DNA from: Chitinophagales bacterium
GTDB lineage: Bacteria; Bacteroidota; Bacteroidia; Chitinophagales; JADIYW01
Reading direction: 5' to 3'
Assembly: GCA_020636535.1 (NCBI GenBank)
Contig: JACJXT010000011.1
Coordinates: 124,001-188,000, forward strand
Length of the DNA: 64,000 bases
Below the pieces are notes generated by a model, which worked only from the letters and a program-made list of their open reading frames with translations, ran no database searches and was not told where the DNA came from. Shown one piece after another: positions 7,694-16,135 of the stretch; positions within the stretch are counted from its first letter, which is position 1; each line of letters opens with the position of its first letter. Position numbers and translations under genes: made by a program.

Positions 7694-8872
7694 ATGGTAA
7701 ATAAATACAGTTTAATTTTAGTTTTCTTGATGTCGCTTGTAGCAAGTGCTTGTCAAAAAGAAGAAAATACGATGACTGACGAAGACCAATTAATTCAGTC
7801 GTACTTTGGCTCAAATATCAGCTTAAATAAATTCGATAATTATGCCAATCAAACAGTGCCAAGTTATATAGCAAAGAACAACACTTTTAATGGCAATAAC
7901 ATTAATGATTTTGGTGCTACTTTAGGTAGAGTATTATTTTACGATAAAAACTTATCATCAAACAATACAGTTTCTTGTGCTTCATGTCATATACAATCAG
8001 CAGCGTTTGGTGATACTTTGGTGCAATCAAATGGTGCTAATGGTACAACACCAAGACACTCTATGCGTATTGTAAATGCAAGTTTTGGAGCAGATTTTCA
8101 TTTCTTTTGGGATGAAAGAGCTTTTTCTGCTGAAAATCAAGCAACATTTCCAACTAAATCTCATAACGAAATGGGTTTTAGTGGTGTTAATGGCGATCCA
8201 TCTTTTAATGATTTGCTAGTAAAATTAGCACAGCTACCATACTATAAAGTTTTGTTTAAAATGGTTTATGGAGATACTACAGTTACAGAACCAAGAATGC
8301 AAAACGCATTGGCTCAGTTTGTAAGAAGTATTCAGTCGTTTGATGCAAAGTATGATATGGGAAGAAATCAAGTAAGTACTGATTTAGAACCATTTCCAAA
8401 TTTTACACCATTAGAAAATCAAGGGAAGCATTTGTTTTTAACAGTACCAGTTTTTGATGCCAATGGTATTAGAATTGGTGGTGGTTTAGGTTGTAATGAA
8501 TGTCATAACGCACCAGAGTTTGATATTGTGCCTAACTCAAAAAACAATGGTTTAATTAGCATGATTGAAGGAAATGCTCAAGACTTAAGCATAGTAAGAT
8601 CTCCAAGTTTAAGAGATATTTTTAATACTAATGGATTACTTAATGCACCTTTAATGCATACTGGTTTAGTCAATTTTAATTTAGTTTTAGATCATTACAA
8701 TCAAATAGAAAGTATAAATAGCAACATAGATAGTAGATTAATGCCAAATGGAATGCCACAAAATTTAGCATTAACACAAGCAGAAAGAGATGCGGTAACG
8801 GCTTTTATGAAAACACTTTCTGGAAAAGATATTTATACCAACAAAAAGTGGTCAGATCCATTTGTAAATTAA
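7694..8872 (+). CDS. Di-haem cytochrome c peroxidase (MauG/CcpA family) lipoprotein
   Basis: 392 residues, lipoprotein signal ending LVASAC (Cys20). Two haem c sites are present, CASCH (95-99) and CNECH (267-271), with the surrounding VSCASCHIQSAAFGD and RNPx-like ENQGKHLF regions typical of bacterial di-haem peroxidases. The family reduces hydrogen peroxide with electrons from small cytochromes or, in MauG-like members, oxidises other substrates; the physiological partner cannot be told here. Lipidation puts it outside the cytoplasm. It stands alone between a membrane-protein gene and the BamA-like gene. Confidence 0.9.
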   Translation: MVNKYSLILVFLMSLVASACQKEENTMTDEDQLIQSYFGSNISLNKFDNYANQTVPSYIAKNNTFNGNNINDFGATLGRVLFYDKNLSSNNTVSCASCHIQSAAFGDTLVQSNGANGTTPRHSMRIVNASFGADFHFFWDERAFSAENQATFPTKSHNEMGFSGVNGDPSFNDLLVKLAQLPYYKVLFKMVYGDTTVTEPRMQNALAQFVRSIQSFDAKYDMGRNQVSTDLEPFPNFTPLENQGKHLFLTVPVFDANGIRIGGGLGCNECHNAPEFDIVPNSKNNGLISMIEGNAQDLSIVRSPSLRDIFNTNGLLNAPLMHTGLVNFNLVLDHYNQIESINSNIDSRLMPNGMPQNLALTQAERDAVTAFMKTLSGKDIYTNKKWSDPFVN

Positions 8873-8967
8873 AAAAGTCTAGTAGTTACAATATTGTATC
8901 TACTAAAATGTACACTTTGTTTACAAATTAACAATAATATCTATATAAAATCTGTTTTCTTTGTACT

Positions 8968-10392
8968 GTGAGAGGACTACTACTAATATTTTTGTTTATT
9001 ACAATGTATAATTTGTTTGCACAAACAGACTCAAGCAATTATATTACCATTAGAAATATTAGCGTAGAAGAAAATAAAAGAACTAAAGACTATATTATCC
9101 TAAATAAAATGTCTTTAAAAGAAGGTGATAAAGTTTTAGCTAAAGATTTAGATTCTACTATTTTATCAAACAGACTAGAAATATATAATTTTAAACTATT
9201 TAAAGATGTAAATTTTAACATCAAAAATTGGGAAAACGATAGTTTAGATTTAGTCATTAAAGCATATGATAAAAAGTGGACAGCTATTCCTGTTCCAATC
9301 ATAAAATTTGCAGATAGAAATGTCAATGAGTGGTGGAAATTATACAATCACGACTTCGGACGATTGCAATATGGTTTGCGTGTAAACTGGAGCAATACTT
9401 CTGGACGAAATGATTTTGTAACAGTTGCTTTTAGTTATGGTTTTGCTCAAATGCTAGATTTTACTTACTTCTTACCATATTTTAAAAATAAACCTAAGCT
9501 TGGCTTAATGACCGATTTTATGATGATGCGTAGTAGAAGAACTGCTTATACTACTCGCAACGATGAACTACAATATCTTACCATCTCTAAAACTTTTCAC
9601 AATACCAATATTAAATTCGAACCATCAATATTTTTCAATCAAGATAAATACACCAATCATATTTTAACTGCAGGTTATGGTTATACCAAAGTATCAGATT
9701 CTGTAATTCATGCTAATCCAAATTATTTTATTAATGATAAGAATAATCAGCATTACTTTAAAATTGCATACAACTTTGTAGCAGACCATAGAAATGTAAA
9801 AGCATATCCAACAGATGGTTGGTTATTACAATTTGGCATTCAAAACTATGGTTTGGGTTTTATGAAAGATGTTAAAATGACCAACATCTATTTTCGACTG
9901 AGTAAATACAATGAATGGGAAAAACACAAAAGGTTTAGTGTTGCCAATTACGGAAAGTTTTTAATTTCCTTTAAAGATAAACAACCGTACAACTTACAAT
10001 CAGTAAAATCATTAGGTTATGGCGATAATTTGGTACGAGGTTATGAGTTAAATGTACTCGATGGTCAGCATTACTTGTTATTTAAAACCGAACAACGATT
10101 TAAAGCAGTCGATTTTAAATTTATCAATGCCAAAAAATTTAAAAACAAGGCCATTATTAATAAAGCAATGGCTTATTTGCCTATTAACTTAGTAATAAAA
10201 ACATACTTTGATGCTGCATATGTTTGGGACAATCAATTCGAAGCAACCAATCAACTAAAAAACAAATGGATTTTTGGATTTGGTGCAGGAATTGATTTAA
10301 TTACTTTCAACTTCTCTGTAGTGCGATTTGAGTACAGCTTTAACCGAAATCTTGAAAATAGATTATATTTACATTTCATACAAGCATTATGA
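8968..10392 (+). CDS. BamA/TamA-like outer-membrane protein with one POTRA-like domain
   Basis: 474 residues: signal peptide (MRGLLLIFLFITMYNLFAQ), one POTRA-like region (about 25-110, containing LKEGDKVLAKDLDSTI and LYISSLFD-type beta-alpha-beta spacing), then a 16-strand-style beta barrel ending in aromatic-rich strands. VRGYE in the latter part matches the conserved VRGF/Y lid motif of Omp85 proteins. It is shorter than BamA (five POTRA domains), so it is an accessory Omp85 member, not the essential assembly protein. The GTG start lies 5 nt after a CTTTG box, implying almost no leader. Its stop overlaps the nadK start (ATGA). Confidence 0.82.
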   Translation: MRGLLLIFLFITMYNLFAQTDSSNYITIRNISVEENKRTKDYIILNKMSLKEGDKVLAKDLDSTILSNRLEIYNFKLFKDVNFNIKNWENDSLDLVIKAYDKKWTAIPVPIIKFADRNVNEWWKLYNHDFGRLQYGLRVNWSNTSGRNDFVTVAFSYGFAQMLDFTYFLPYFKNKPKLGLMTDFMMMRSRRTAYTTRNDELQYLTISKTFHNTNIKFEPSIFFNQDKYTNHILTAGYGYTKVSDSVIHANPNYFINDKNNQHYFKIAYNFVADHRNVKAYPTDGWLLQFGIQNYGLGFMKDVKMTNIYFRLSKYNEWEKHKRFSVANYGKFLISFKDKQPYNLQSVKSLGYGDNLVRGYELNVLDGQHYLLFKTEQRFKAVDFKFINAKKFKNKAIINKAMAYLPINLVIKTYFDAAYVWDNQFEATNQLKNKWIFGFGAGIDLITFNFSVVRFEYSFNRNLENRLYLHFIQAL

Positions 10393-11258
10393 CCGTTGGA
10401 ATTTATGGCAGAGTTTTTAAACCAGAACACCAAAGCTATTTGGAACACTTGGTTAATGAACTTGAAAAACATAAAATAGATGCTGTTTTTTATAGCAAAT
10501 ACCAACAACAAATTCCTAAAAAATATAAATCTTATTGGGCTTTTAATGGATATAAAGACATTGGCTCGCTAGATTTACTCATTGCTTTAGGTGGCGATGG
10601 AACAATACTCGATACCATTCAATTTATTAGAAATAAAAATATACCAGTTGCAGGAATTAATATGGGACGATTGGGTTTCTTGGCAGATATTCACAAGGAA
10701 GAAATCAAGCAATTAGTACAATCAATAGTAGAAAATAGTTATACTACAGAAGAAAGAACACTGCTTTCTGTAGTTACAGACCAAAATATTTTTGGCGAAC
10801 TCAATTTCGGATTGAATGAATTTACCATTCACAAAAGAGATTCTGCATCGATGATTGTAATACATGTTTATTTGAATGGTGCATTTTTAAATTCTTATTG
10901 GGCAGATGGTTTAATCGTAGCAACACCAACTGGCTCTACAGCATATTCTTTAAGTTGTGGAGGACCAATTTTATTTCCATCAGTCAATACATTTGTAATA
11001 ACACCAGTTGCACCACATAATTTAAATGCTCGACCATTAATTATTCCAGACAATAATATTTTATCATTCGAAGTAGAAGGAAGAGCCAATTCTTTTTTAT
11101 GTTCTATTGATTCAAGGTTTCAAACACTAACAAGCAATATGCAAATAGCTGTTAAAAAAGCAGATTTTTCGTTTAAACTTATCCGATTACCAGAAAATTC
11201 ATATCTAAAAACATTAAGAGAAAAATTGCGTTGGGGCGAAGACAGTAGAAATTCATAG
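10389..11258 (+). CDS. nadK: NAD kinase
   Basis: 289-residue cytosolic enzyme phosphorylating NAD to NADP. The nucleotide site GGDGT (68-72) with Asp70 as catalytic aspartate, the NE pair in FGLNEFTIH, and PTGSTAYSLSCGGP are all intact, followed by the usual SPHxLxxRPL-like stretch (TPVAPHNLNARPLIIPDN). Length is standard. The start ATG overlaps the preceding stop by 4 nt, so it is translationally coupled to the Omp85-like gene. Confidence 0.96.
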   Translation: MTVGIYGRVFKPEHQSYLEHLVNELEKHKIDAVFYSKYQQQIPKKYKSYWAFNGYKDIGSLDLLIALGGDGTILDTIQFIRNKNIPVAGINMGRLGFLADIHKEEIKQLVQSIVENSYTTEERTLLSVVTDQNIFGELNFGLNEFTIHKRDSASMIVIHVYLNGAFLNSYWADGLIVATPTGSTAYSLSCGGPILFPSVNTFVITPVAPHNLNARPLIIPDNNILSFEVEGRANSFLCSIDSRFQTLTSNMQIAVKKADFSFKLIRLPENSYLKTLREKLRWGEDSRNS

Positions 11259-11333
11259 TATAAATTTTATATCAATTAGTATTAGGTAACTATCAATTTC
11301 AAATAGTTTTATATTTTAGCAAAAAAATAGTTT

Positions 11334-11864
11334 ATGAAAGCATATAGTATAGGTACAAAAATTAATCATCCAAGTTTTGGAAAAGGTGTAATTATTGATG
11401 ACAGTGATGAGTATACTTATAACATATATTTTTATGGAGATAGTGAAAAAGAAATCAGTAAATCTTTTGATGGATTAACCGTAATAGAACTCATAGAAAA
11501 AGATGAAAATTCAATTAGTTTTGATACCATTACTTCTACTTTAGAAAAATTAATTGCACCATTAACAGAACCAATTGAAGATGTAAAGATAGGAGACAAA
11601 TGGTTAAAAGGAAATTTAGTAATGCAACCAGCAGATGATTCACTACAAGCTAAAGAAATTCCAATCGAAACATTTTTTCATAAAATTGTAATGGTAAGAG
11701 ATAGATTAAGAGTAATGGAACAAAAAATAAACGCCAGTAACTTACAAGACGATGAAAAAGTAGAATTACAACAATACATTACAAGAATTTATGGTTCACT
11801 AACTACTTTTAATGTACTCTTTAAATTTAAAGACGATCAATTTAAAGGCACAGGTGGAAATTAA
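11334..11864 (+). CDS. Hypothetical protein with N-terminal Tudor/SH3-like segment
   Basis: 176 residues, no signal or membrane segment. The N-terminus (YSIGTKINHPSFGKGVIID and NIYFYGDSEKEISKSFDGL) has the pattern of small beta-barrel domains found in DUF3553- or CarD-type proteins: 'shape-and-gap' glycine followed by a charged turn. The rest is helical (FFHKIVMVRDRLRVMEQKIN). Not recognised beyond this. It stands alone downstream of nadK with a 75-bp gap. Confidence 0.65.
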   Translation: MKAYSIGTKINHPSFGKGVIIDDSDEYTYNIYFYGDSEKEISKSFDGLTVIELIEKDENSISFDTITSTLEKLIAPLTEPIEDVKIGDKWLKGNLVMQPADDSLQAKEIPIETFFHKIVMVRDRLRVMEQKINASNLQDDEKVELQQYITRIYGSLTTFNVLFKFKDDQFKGTGGN

Positions 11865-11935
11865 TAATATAATCTTTTACGAAGTTTATATAAAATAATT
11901 CGTTTTTTTAAAATGTTGAGCAGGTAACTCAAAAT

Positions 11936-12099
11936 GACCTACAATAAATTTAGAGAGAACAAATAAAAAAGTGTAAAGAAAATCTTGCTGTTTGAGCGGA
12001 GCGAGTTTCAAGATTTTTAACTTTTTTAAGCAGTTCGAGCGTTAAGAATTTATTGCAGTCTTGATTTTTTGTTTCTTTTGTATCAAGACAAAAGAAAAA
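11936..12099 (+). repeat. Dispersed structured repeat, copy 1
   Basis: About 164 bp beginning GACCTACAATAAATTTAG and ending at ACAAAAGAAAAAG; related copies lie at 31426-31592 and 54948-55119 in the same orientation. Two inverted repeats are conserved: AAAATCTTG...CAAGATTTT, and TTTCTTTTGT-atcaag-ACAAAAGAAA near the end. No credible ORF. It fills most of the 334-bp gene-free stretch 11865-12198; the rest is AT-rich with nothing evident. Confidence 0.85.
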
Positions 12100-12198
12100 G
12101 GTAACATTTTGAAATTAAAAACTAAGATTTCTTCATAAAAAAATCACACATTACACAATAAATTAATTCGTTCTTCGTTACAGTAATAAAACAATTAT

Positions 12199-12438
12199 AT
12201 GGAATTAGATTTTACACTACTCTTTACCAAAAAACTATACAACGAAATTACTGATAAAGAGAACAGTTTATTGCAAGAAGCACTAACAAACAACAAAGCA
12301 TTACAAGCAGAATTTAATGCGTTTCAAAAAGTTTTCAATCAAATAAAAGCTTCTAAATTAGAAGGAAAACCTAACGAAAAAACAATACAAAACATATTAA
12401 AATATACAACAACAGCAGAGGCAATTCACAAGGTATAA
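12199..12438 (+). CDS. Small hypothetical protein
   Basis: 79 residues, mostly helical and charged (KLYNEITDKENSLLQEALTN, ALQAEFNAFQKVFNQIKAS). It resembles the short cytoplasmic N-terminal parts of anti-sigma-like Bacteroidota proteins, but has no membrane segment, so this is weak. The stop lies just before the trmB promoter. It is a plausible gene because of its regular codon use and ATG start, but its function is unknown. Confidence 0.55.
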   Translation: MELDFTLLFTKKLYNEITDKENSLLQEALTNNKALQAEFNAFQKVFNQIKASKLEGKPNEKTIQNILKYTTTAEAIHKV

Positions 12439-12468
12439 TTGCTAATCAACAACAAAATATTACTTTTG
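12439..12468 (+). promoter_or_regulatory. Consensus Bacteroidota promoter for trmB
   Basis: TTG (12439-12441), exactly 19 nt, then TACTTTTG (12461-12468), a full match to the TTG-N19-TAnnTTTG pattern. The trmB GTG start follows 15 nt later. Confidence 0.75.
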
Positions 12469-12483
12469 TAGCAAATTTTTTTA

Positions 12484-13152
12484 GTGAAAAACAAACTATT
12501 CAAATACGCTGCAATTAATGAAATGCATCATGTGCTCGATAAAAATCCACATTACAAAAATGCATGGCAAACCAATTTTTTCAAAAACAACAATCCAATT
12601 GTAGTAGAATTGGCTTGTGGAAAAGGCGATTATGCTTTAGCAATGGCTCAACTATTTCCTAATAAAAACTTTATTGGAGTCGATATTAAAGGCAATAGAA
12701 TTTATACAGCAGCAAGAAAAGCAGAAGACGAAAAAATACAAAATGTAGCATTCATCAGAGACCAAATTGATTTACTTACCAATTATTTTGAGAAAGATGA
12801 AATTGACGAAATTTGGATAACCTTTGCCGATCCATTTCCAAAAAAATCAAAACATAAAAAACGACTCACCTCAAAAAAATTTCTAAAAGTATATCAGCAG
12901 TTCTTAAAAAAAGATGGCATTATTCACCTAAAAACCGATAGCGATATTCTATACGAATACACCAAAGAAGTGCTACAAACAGTTCCGAGCAAAATACTAA
13001 AAGACTATCCAGATGTTTACGCCATGAATAAAAATGAAGAACTATACAACATTCAAACACACTACGAAAAAATGCATCTCAAAGACGGCAGAACAATAAA
13101 ATATATTGCCTTTCAAATACAAACTTCTAATAACTCAATGACTATTGACTAA
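12484..13152 (+). CDS. trmB: tRNA (guanine(46)-N7)-methyltransferase
   Basis: 222-residue SAM-dependent enzyme adding the m7G46 of tRNA variable loops. SAM motif VELACGKGDYALAMA (about 41-55) and FIGVDIKGNRIY are followed by the family signature FADPFPKKSKHKKRL and LKTDSDILYEYT. The TrmB catalytic aspartate in TFADPFPK is present. The start is GTG at 12484, supported by the promoter just upstream. The downstream gap of 194 bp holds a palindromic repeat before cysS. Confidence 0.95.
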   Translation: MKNKLFKYAAINEMHHVLDKNPHYKNAWQTNFFKNNNPIVVELACGKGDYALAMAQLFPNKNFIGVDIKGNRIYTAARKAEDEKIQNVAFIRDQIDLLTNYFEKDEIDEIWITFADPFPKKSKHKKRLTSKKFLKVYQQFLKKDGIIHLKTDSDILYEYTKEVLQTVPSKILKDYPDVYAMNKNEELYNIQTHYEKMHLKDGRTIKYIAFQIQTSNNSMTID

Positions 13153-13163
13153 CTTTTCACGCC

Positions 13164-13187
13164 ACATCAAGTGTTATCACTTGATGT
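13164..13187. repeat. 10-bp inverted repeat within a GC-richer intergenic block
   Basis: ACATCAAGTG-ttat-CACTTGATGT. The surrounding sequence to about 13300 (for example CGGTCGGGCTATCACTACAAG and GCTGTGGGCTTTCCG) is richer in GC than its neighbours and resembles an intergenic repeat I have seen scattered in other Bacteroidota genomes. Only one copy is in this window. Short ORFs across it are not credible. Confidence 0.55.
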
Positions 13188-13346
13188 TTCTTTATGGCAT
13201 AACCTTCGGTCGGGCTATCACTACAAGTCCTCGCTCGTTTACAACTTCGCTGTGGGCTTTCCGTTCTATCCCTTATGCAAAAAGTCTGCTAAAAAAATAT
13301 CACTACTCACTACTATATACTCAATACTAAATATTACTTTTGTTCC

Positions 13347-14840
13347 ATGTCAACGCTACATATATATAACACACTTACCAGACAAAAAGAAATTTTCGAA
13401 CCATTACATCCACCATTTGTTGGATTGTATGTTTGCGGACCAACAGTATATAATTACTTGCACTTAGGCAATGTAAGAACATTTATAGCATTCGATGTCG
13501 TATATCGCTATCTAAAATATCTTGGCTATAAAGTAAGGTATGTTAGAAATATCACCGATGCAGGACATCTTACTAATGAAGCAGGCGAAGGTGTTAACAG
13601 AATGGAAGCTCAAGCTAAATTAGAACAGTTAGAACCAATGGAAATTGTTCAAAAATATACACTCAGTTTTCATGATGTATGTAGATTGTTCAATATGAAA
13701 GAGCCAACCATCGAGCCAACAGCAACAGGTCATATTGTAGAACAAATTGATATGGCAAAGCAATTAATCAATAATGGTTTTGCTTACGAAGTTAATGGCT
13801 CAGTTTACTTCGATGTAAAAAAATACAACGAAAAATACAAGTATGGTATACTGTCTGGTAGAAATATAGACGAAGCAGAAGAAGGGTATAGAGATTTAGA
13901 CGGACAAGAAGAAAAGAAAAACAGCATCGATTTTGCACTTTGGAAAAAGGCATCAGACGAACATATTATGCGATGGAATTCTCCTTGGGGCGATGGCTTT
14001 CCTGGTTGGCATTTAGAATGTTCTGTAATGAGTACCAAATATCTAGGTAAACAATTTGATATTCATGGTGGAGGAATGGACTTAAAATTTCCACATCACG
14101 AATGCGAAATTGCTCAAAATGTAGGTGCTTGTGGTACACAACCAGTTAAATATTGGATGCATAGCAATATGCTTAACTTCAACGGACAAAAAATGAGTAA
14201 GTCTTTAGGCAACTCTATTTTACCTTTAGAAATGATAGAAGGCAATCATCATTTATTAGATAAAGGCTATTCACCAATGACTATCCGTTTGTTGTTTCTA
14301 CAATCACATTATTCTAGCGAGTTAGACATTAGCATTAAAGCACTGCAAGATGCCGAAAAGAATTTAAGAAAGCTATTAAATGCAGCACAGTTCTTACAAG
14401 AAATTAAACAAGAAGGCGAGTTAAAACCAGCAGTAGATATAGACGAAGCAATTCATCAACTATGTTTAAGTTGTAAAACCAATATGGACGATGATTTTAA
14501 TACAGCAAAAACAGTAGCTAATTTATTAAACTTGGCTACGCATATTAATACATACTACAACAATGGAAAATTAGCCAACAATATTTCTGTTGATACTTAT
14601 AATTTATTACAAAAAATATATCCAGAATTTTTATTTGATGTATTAGGATTACAAGCAGAATCCAACAGTCAAAACAATGAGGCATTAGATAAAGTAATGG
14701 ACTTAGTAATAGACATTAGAAATACTGCAAGAACTACTAAAGATTGGGCAACCAGCGATAAAATTAGAGATGCATTAAAAAGTGCAAACATTGAATTAAA
14801 AGATGGAAAAGAAGGAACTTCCTATGAAATTAAATCGTAA
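13347..14840 (+). CDS. cysS: Cysteinyl-tRNA synthetase
   Basis: 497-residue class I aminoacyl-tRNA synthetase. LYVCGPTVYNYLHLGN gives Cys30 (zinc) and the HIGH-equivalent HLGN (39-42); WHLECS and FPHHECEIAQ supply the remaining zinc ligands; KMSKSLGN is the KMSKS loop. Length is normal. The -7 box TACTTTTG (13335-13342) ends only 4 nt before the ATG, so the message is nearly leaderless. The 3' end overlaps the M28 peptidase start by 17 bp. Confidence 0.97.
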   Translation: MSTLHIYNTLTRQKEIFEPLHPPFVGLYVCGPTVYNYLHLGNVRTFIAFDVVYRYLKYLGYKVRYVRNITDAGHLTNEAGEGVNRMEAQAKLEQLEPMEIVQKYTLSFHDVCRLFNMKEPTIEPTATGHIVEQIDMAKQLINNGFAYEVNGSVYFDVKKYNEKYKYGILSGRNIDEAEEGYRDLDGQEEKKNSIDFALWKKASDEHIMRWNSPWGDGFPGWHLECSVMSTKYLGKQFDIHGGGMDLKFPHHECEIAQNVGACGTQPVKYWMHSNMLNFNGQKMSKSLGNSILPLEMIEGNHHLLDKGYSPMTIRLLFLQSHYSSELDISIKALQDAEKNLRKLLNAAQFLQEIKQEGELKPAVDIDEAIHQLCLSCKTNMDDDFNTAKTVANLLNLATHINTYYNNGKLANNISVDTYNLLQKIYPEFLFDVLGLQAESNSQNNEALDKVMDLVIDIRNTARTTKDWATSDKIRDALKSANIELKDGKEGTSYEIKS

Positions 14841-15813
14841 AATTATAATTATATTAATTTATTCTATATTTATTTTGTCTTGCAAATTAAAGCCAAAACA
14901 AACTGAAGCAGAGCAAACAGCAACAACAGTAGAACGACCAAATTTTTCTGCCGATTCGTGCTATCGTTTTATACAAGAACAAGTTACCTTTGGTGCAAGA
15001 ATTCCTAACACACCAGCTCAAGCAAAATGTGCTTTATACTTAAAAGAGAAATTGCAAAGCTATGGAGCAACAACTATCATTCAACAAGCCAATTTAATAG
15101 TCTATAACGGACAAACAGTACCGTGCTACAATATTATTGGTAGCTATAATCCAAATGTAGAACGAAGAATTTTATTATGTGCTCATTGGGACACTCGACC
15201 TTTTATGGATCAAGAAGAAGACAAAGCCATACAACAACAACATAACGATGGTGCAGATGATGGTGCTAGTGGTGTAGCCATTTTACTAGAAATTGCTAGA
15301 CAACTACAAGCAAAAAATCCAGAAATAGGTGTTGATATTATTTTCTTTGATGTAGAAGATTATGGTCAACCACAATACAATTATAATCCAAATGTAGAAG
15401 ATGATTATTGCTTAGGTACACAGTATTGGTGTAAAAATCCACACAATGCAAATTACCAAGCAGAAGCAGGTATTTTGTTAGATATGGTTGGAGCAAAAGG
15501 AGCAACTTTTCCATACGAAGGTATTTCTATGCAATACGCACCAAGTTTTTTAAAACAAGTATGGCACAATGCAACGCTACTAGGATATAGCAACTATTTT
15601 CTAAAACAACAAAGTGCAGCAATAACAGACGACCATTATTATATAAATACACTAGCAGGAATACCAACAATAGATATAATCAATAGAACTACAGCAACCG
15701 AAAGTGGTTTTGCTTCACATTGGCACAAACAAACCGATAATATAGATATTATTAGTACAGCAACACTACAAGCAGTTGGAGAAACAGTTTTGTACAGTGT
15801 GTATGAATTTTAA
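14824..15813 (+). CDS. M28-family zinc peptidase / glutaminyl-cyclase-like lipoprotein
   Basis: 329 residues from ATG 14824 (an upstream in-frame ATG at 14803 would put cytoplasmic residues ahead of the signal). Lipobox ILSC, Cys20. Zinc-site motifs: CAHWDTRPF (His121), GADDGASG (Asp145), FFDVEDYG (Glu178) and the late HWHKQTDN histidine. The layout, especially CAHWDTRPF...TFDVED and the late ITDDH, is close to animal-type glutaminyl cyclases, so the substrate could be N-terminal Gln rather than a peptide bond. It is translationally coupled to cysS, probably without functional meaning. Confidence 0.85.
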   Translation: MKLNRKIIIILIYSIFILSCKLKPKQTEAEQTATTVERPNFSADSCYRFIQEQVTFGARIPNTPAQAKCALYLKEKLQSYGATTIIQQANLIVYNGQTVPCYNIIGSYNPNVERRILLCAHWDTRPFMDQEEDKAIQQQHNDGADDGASGVAILLEIARQLQAKNPEIGVDIIFFDVEDYGQPQYNYNPNVEDDYCLGTQYWCKNPHNANYQAEAGILLDMVGAKGATFPYEGISMQYAPSFLKQVWHNATLLGYSNYFLKQQSAAITDDHYYINTLAGIPTIDIINRTTATESGFASHWHKQTDNIDIISTATLQAVGETVLYSVYEF

Positions 15814-15894
15814 GTAATAGATAATTTAATACAAGAAGATTTTTCAAATAGAAATAATATTGTATTTTTGCCAACCATTAGAGCGTTAAGTTCA

Positions 15895-15968
15895 GGTCCT
15901 ATAGCTCAGCTGGTTAGAGCACCTGACTCATAATCAGGGGGTCCATGGTTCGAGCCCATGTGGGACCA
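15895..15968 (+). tRNA. tRNA with CAT anticodon (Met elongator or Ile2)
   Basis: Cloverleaf of 74 nt: acceptor GGTCCTA/TGGGACC, D-arm with AGCTCAGCTGGTTAGAGC, anticodon stem CCTGA/TCAGG around loop CTCATAA, T-arm CATGG-TTCGAGC-CCATG. The 3' CCA is not encoded. C4-G69 and C5-G68, known positive determinants for TilS in E. coli, are both present, favouring lysidine-modified tRNA-Ile2 over elongator Met, but the 27-43 pair is C-G and not U-A. A -7 box TATTTTTG lies at 15863-15870. Confidence 0.95.
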
Positions 15969-15969
15969 C

Positions 15970-15998
15970 AAAAAGCACCTATTTAATAGGTGCTTTTT
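15970..15998 (+). terminator. Intrinsic terminator of the tRNA gene
   Basis: AAAAAGCACCTAT-tta-ATAGGTGCTTTTT, a 13-bp perfect stem with a 3-nt loop and terminal T-run directly after the tRNA. Confidence 0.9.
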
Positions 15999-16135
15999 TA
16001 TAATATAATTGTCCAATAAGCTAAGGGCTATATAATTAAATCTTTTTTGTATTATTTGATGTATCTTTGTATCGAATTTATTTCAGAGTAATAAACTTAA
16101 TTAATTGATTTGGTGTTTACTATAGTGTATCTAAA

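Noticed and set aside
13145..13467. Two small ORFs between trmB and cysS
   Set aside because: They run through a palindromic repeat and into cysS in another frame.
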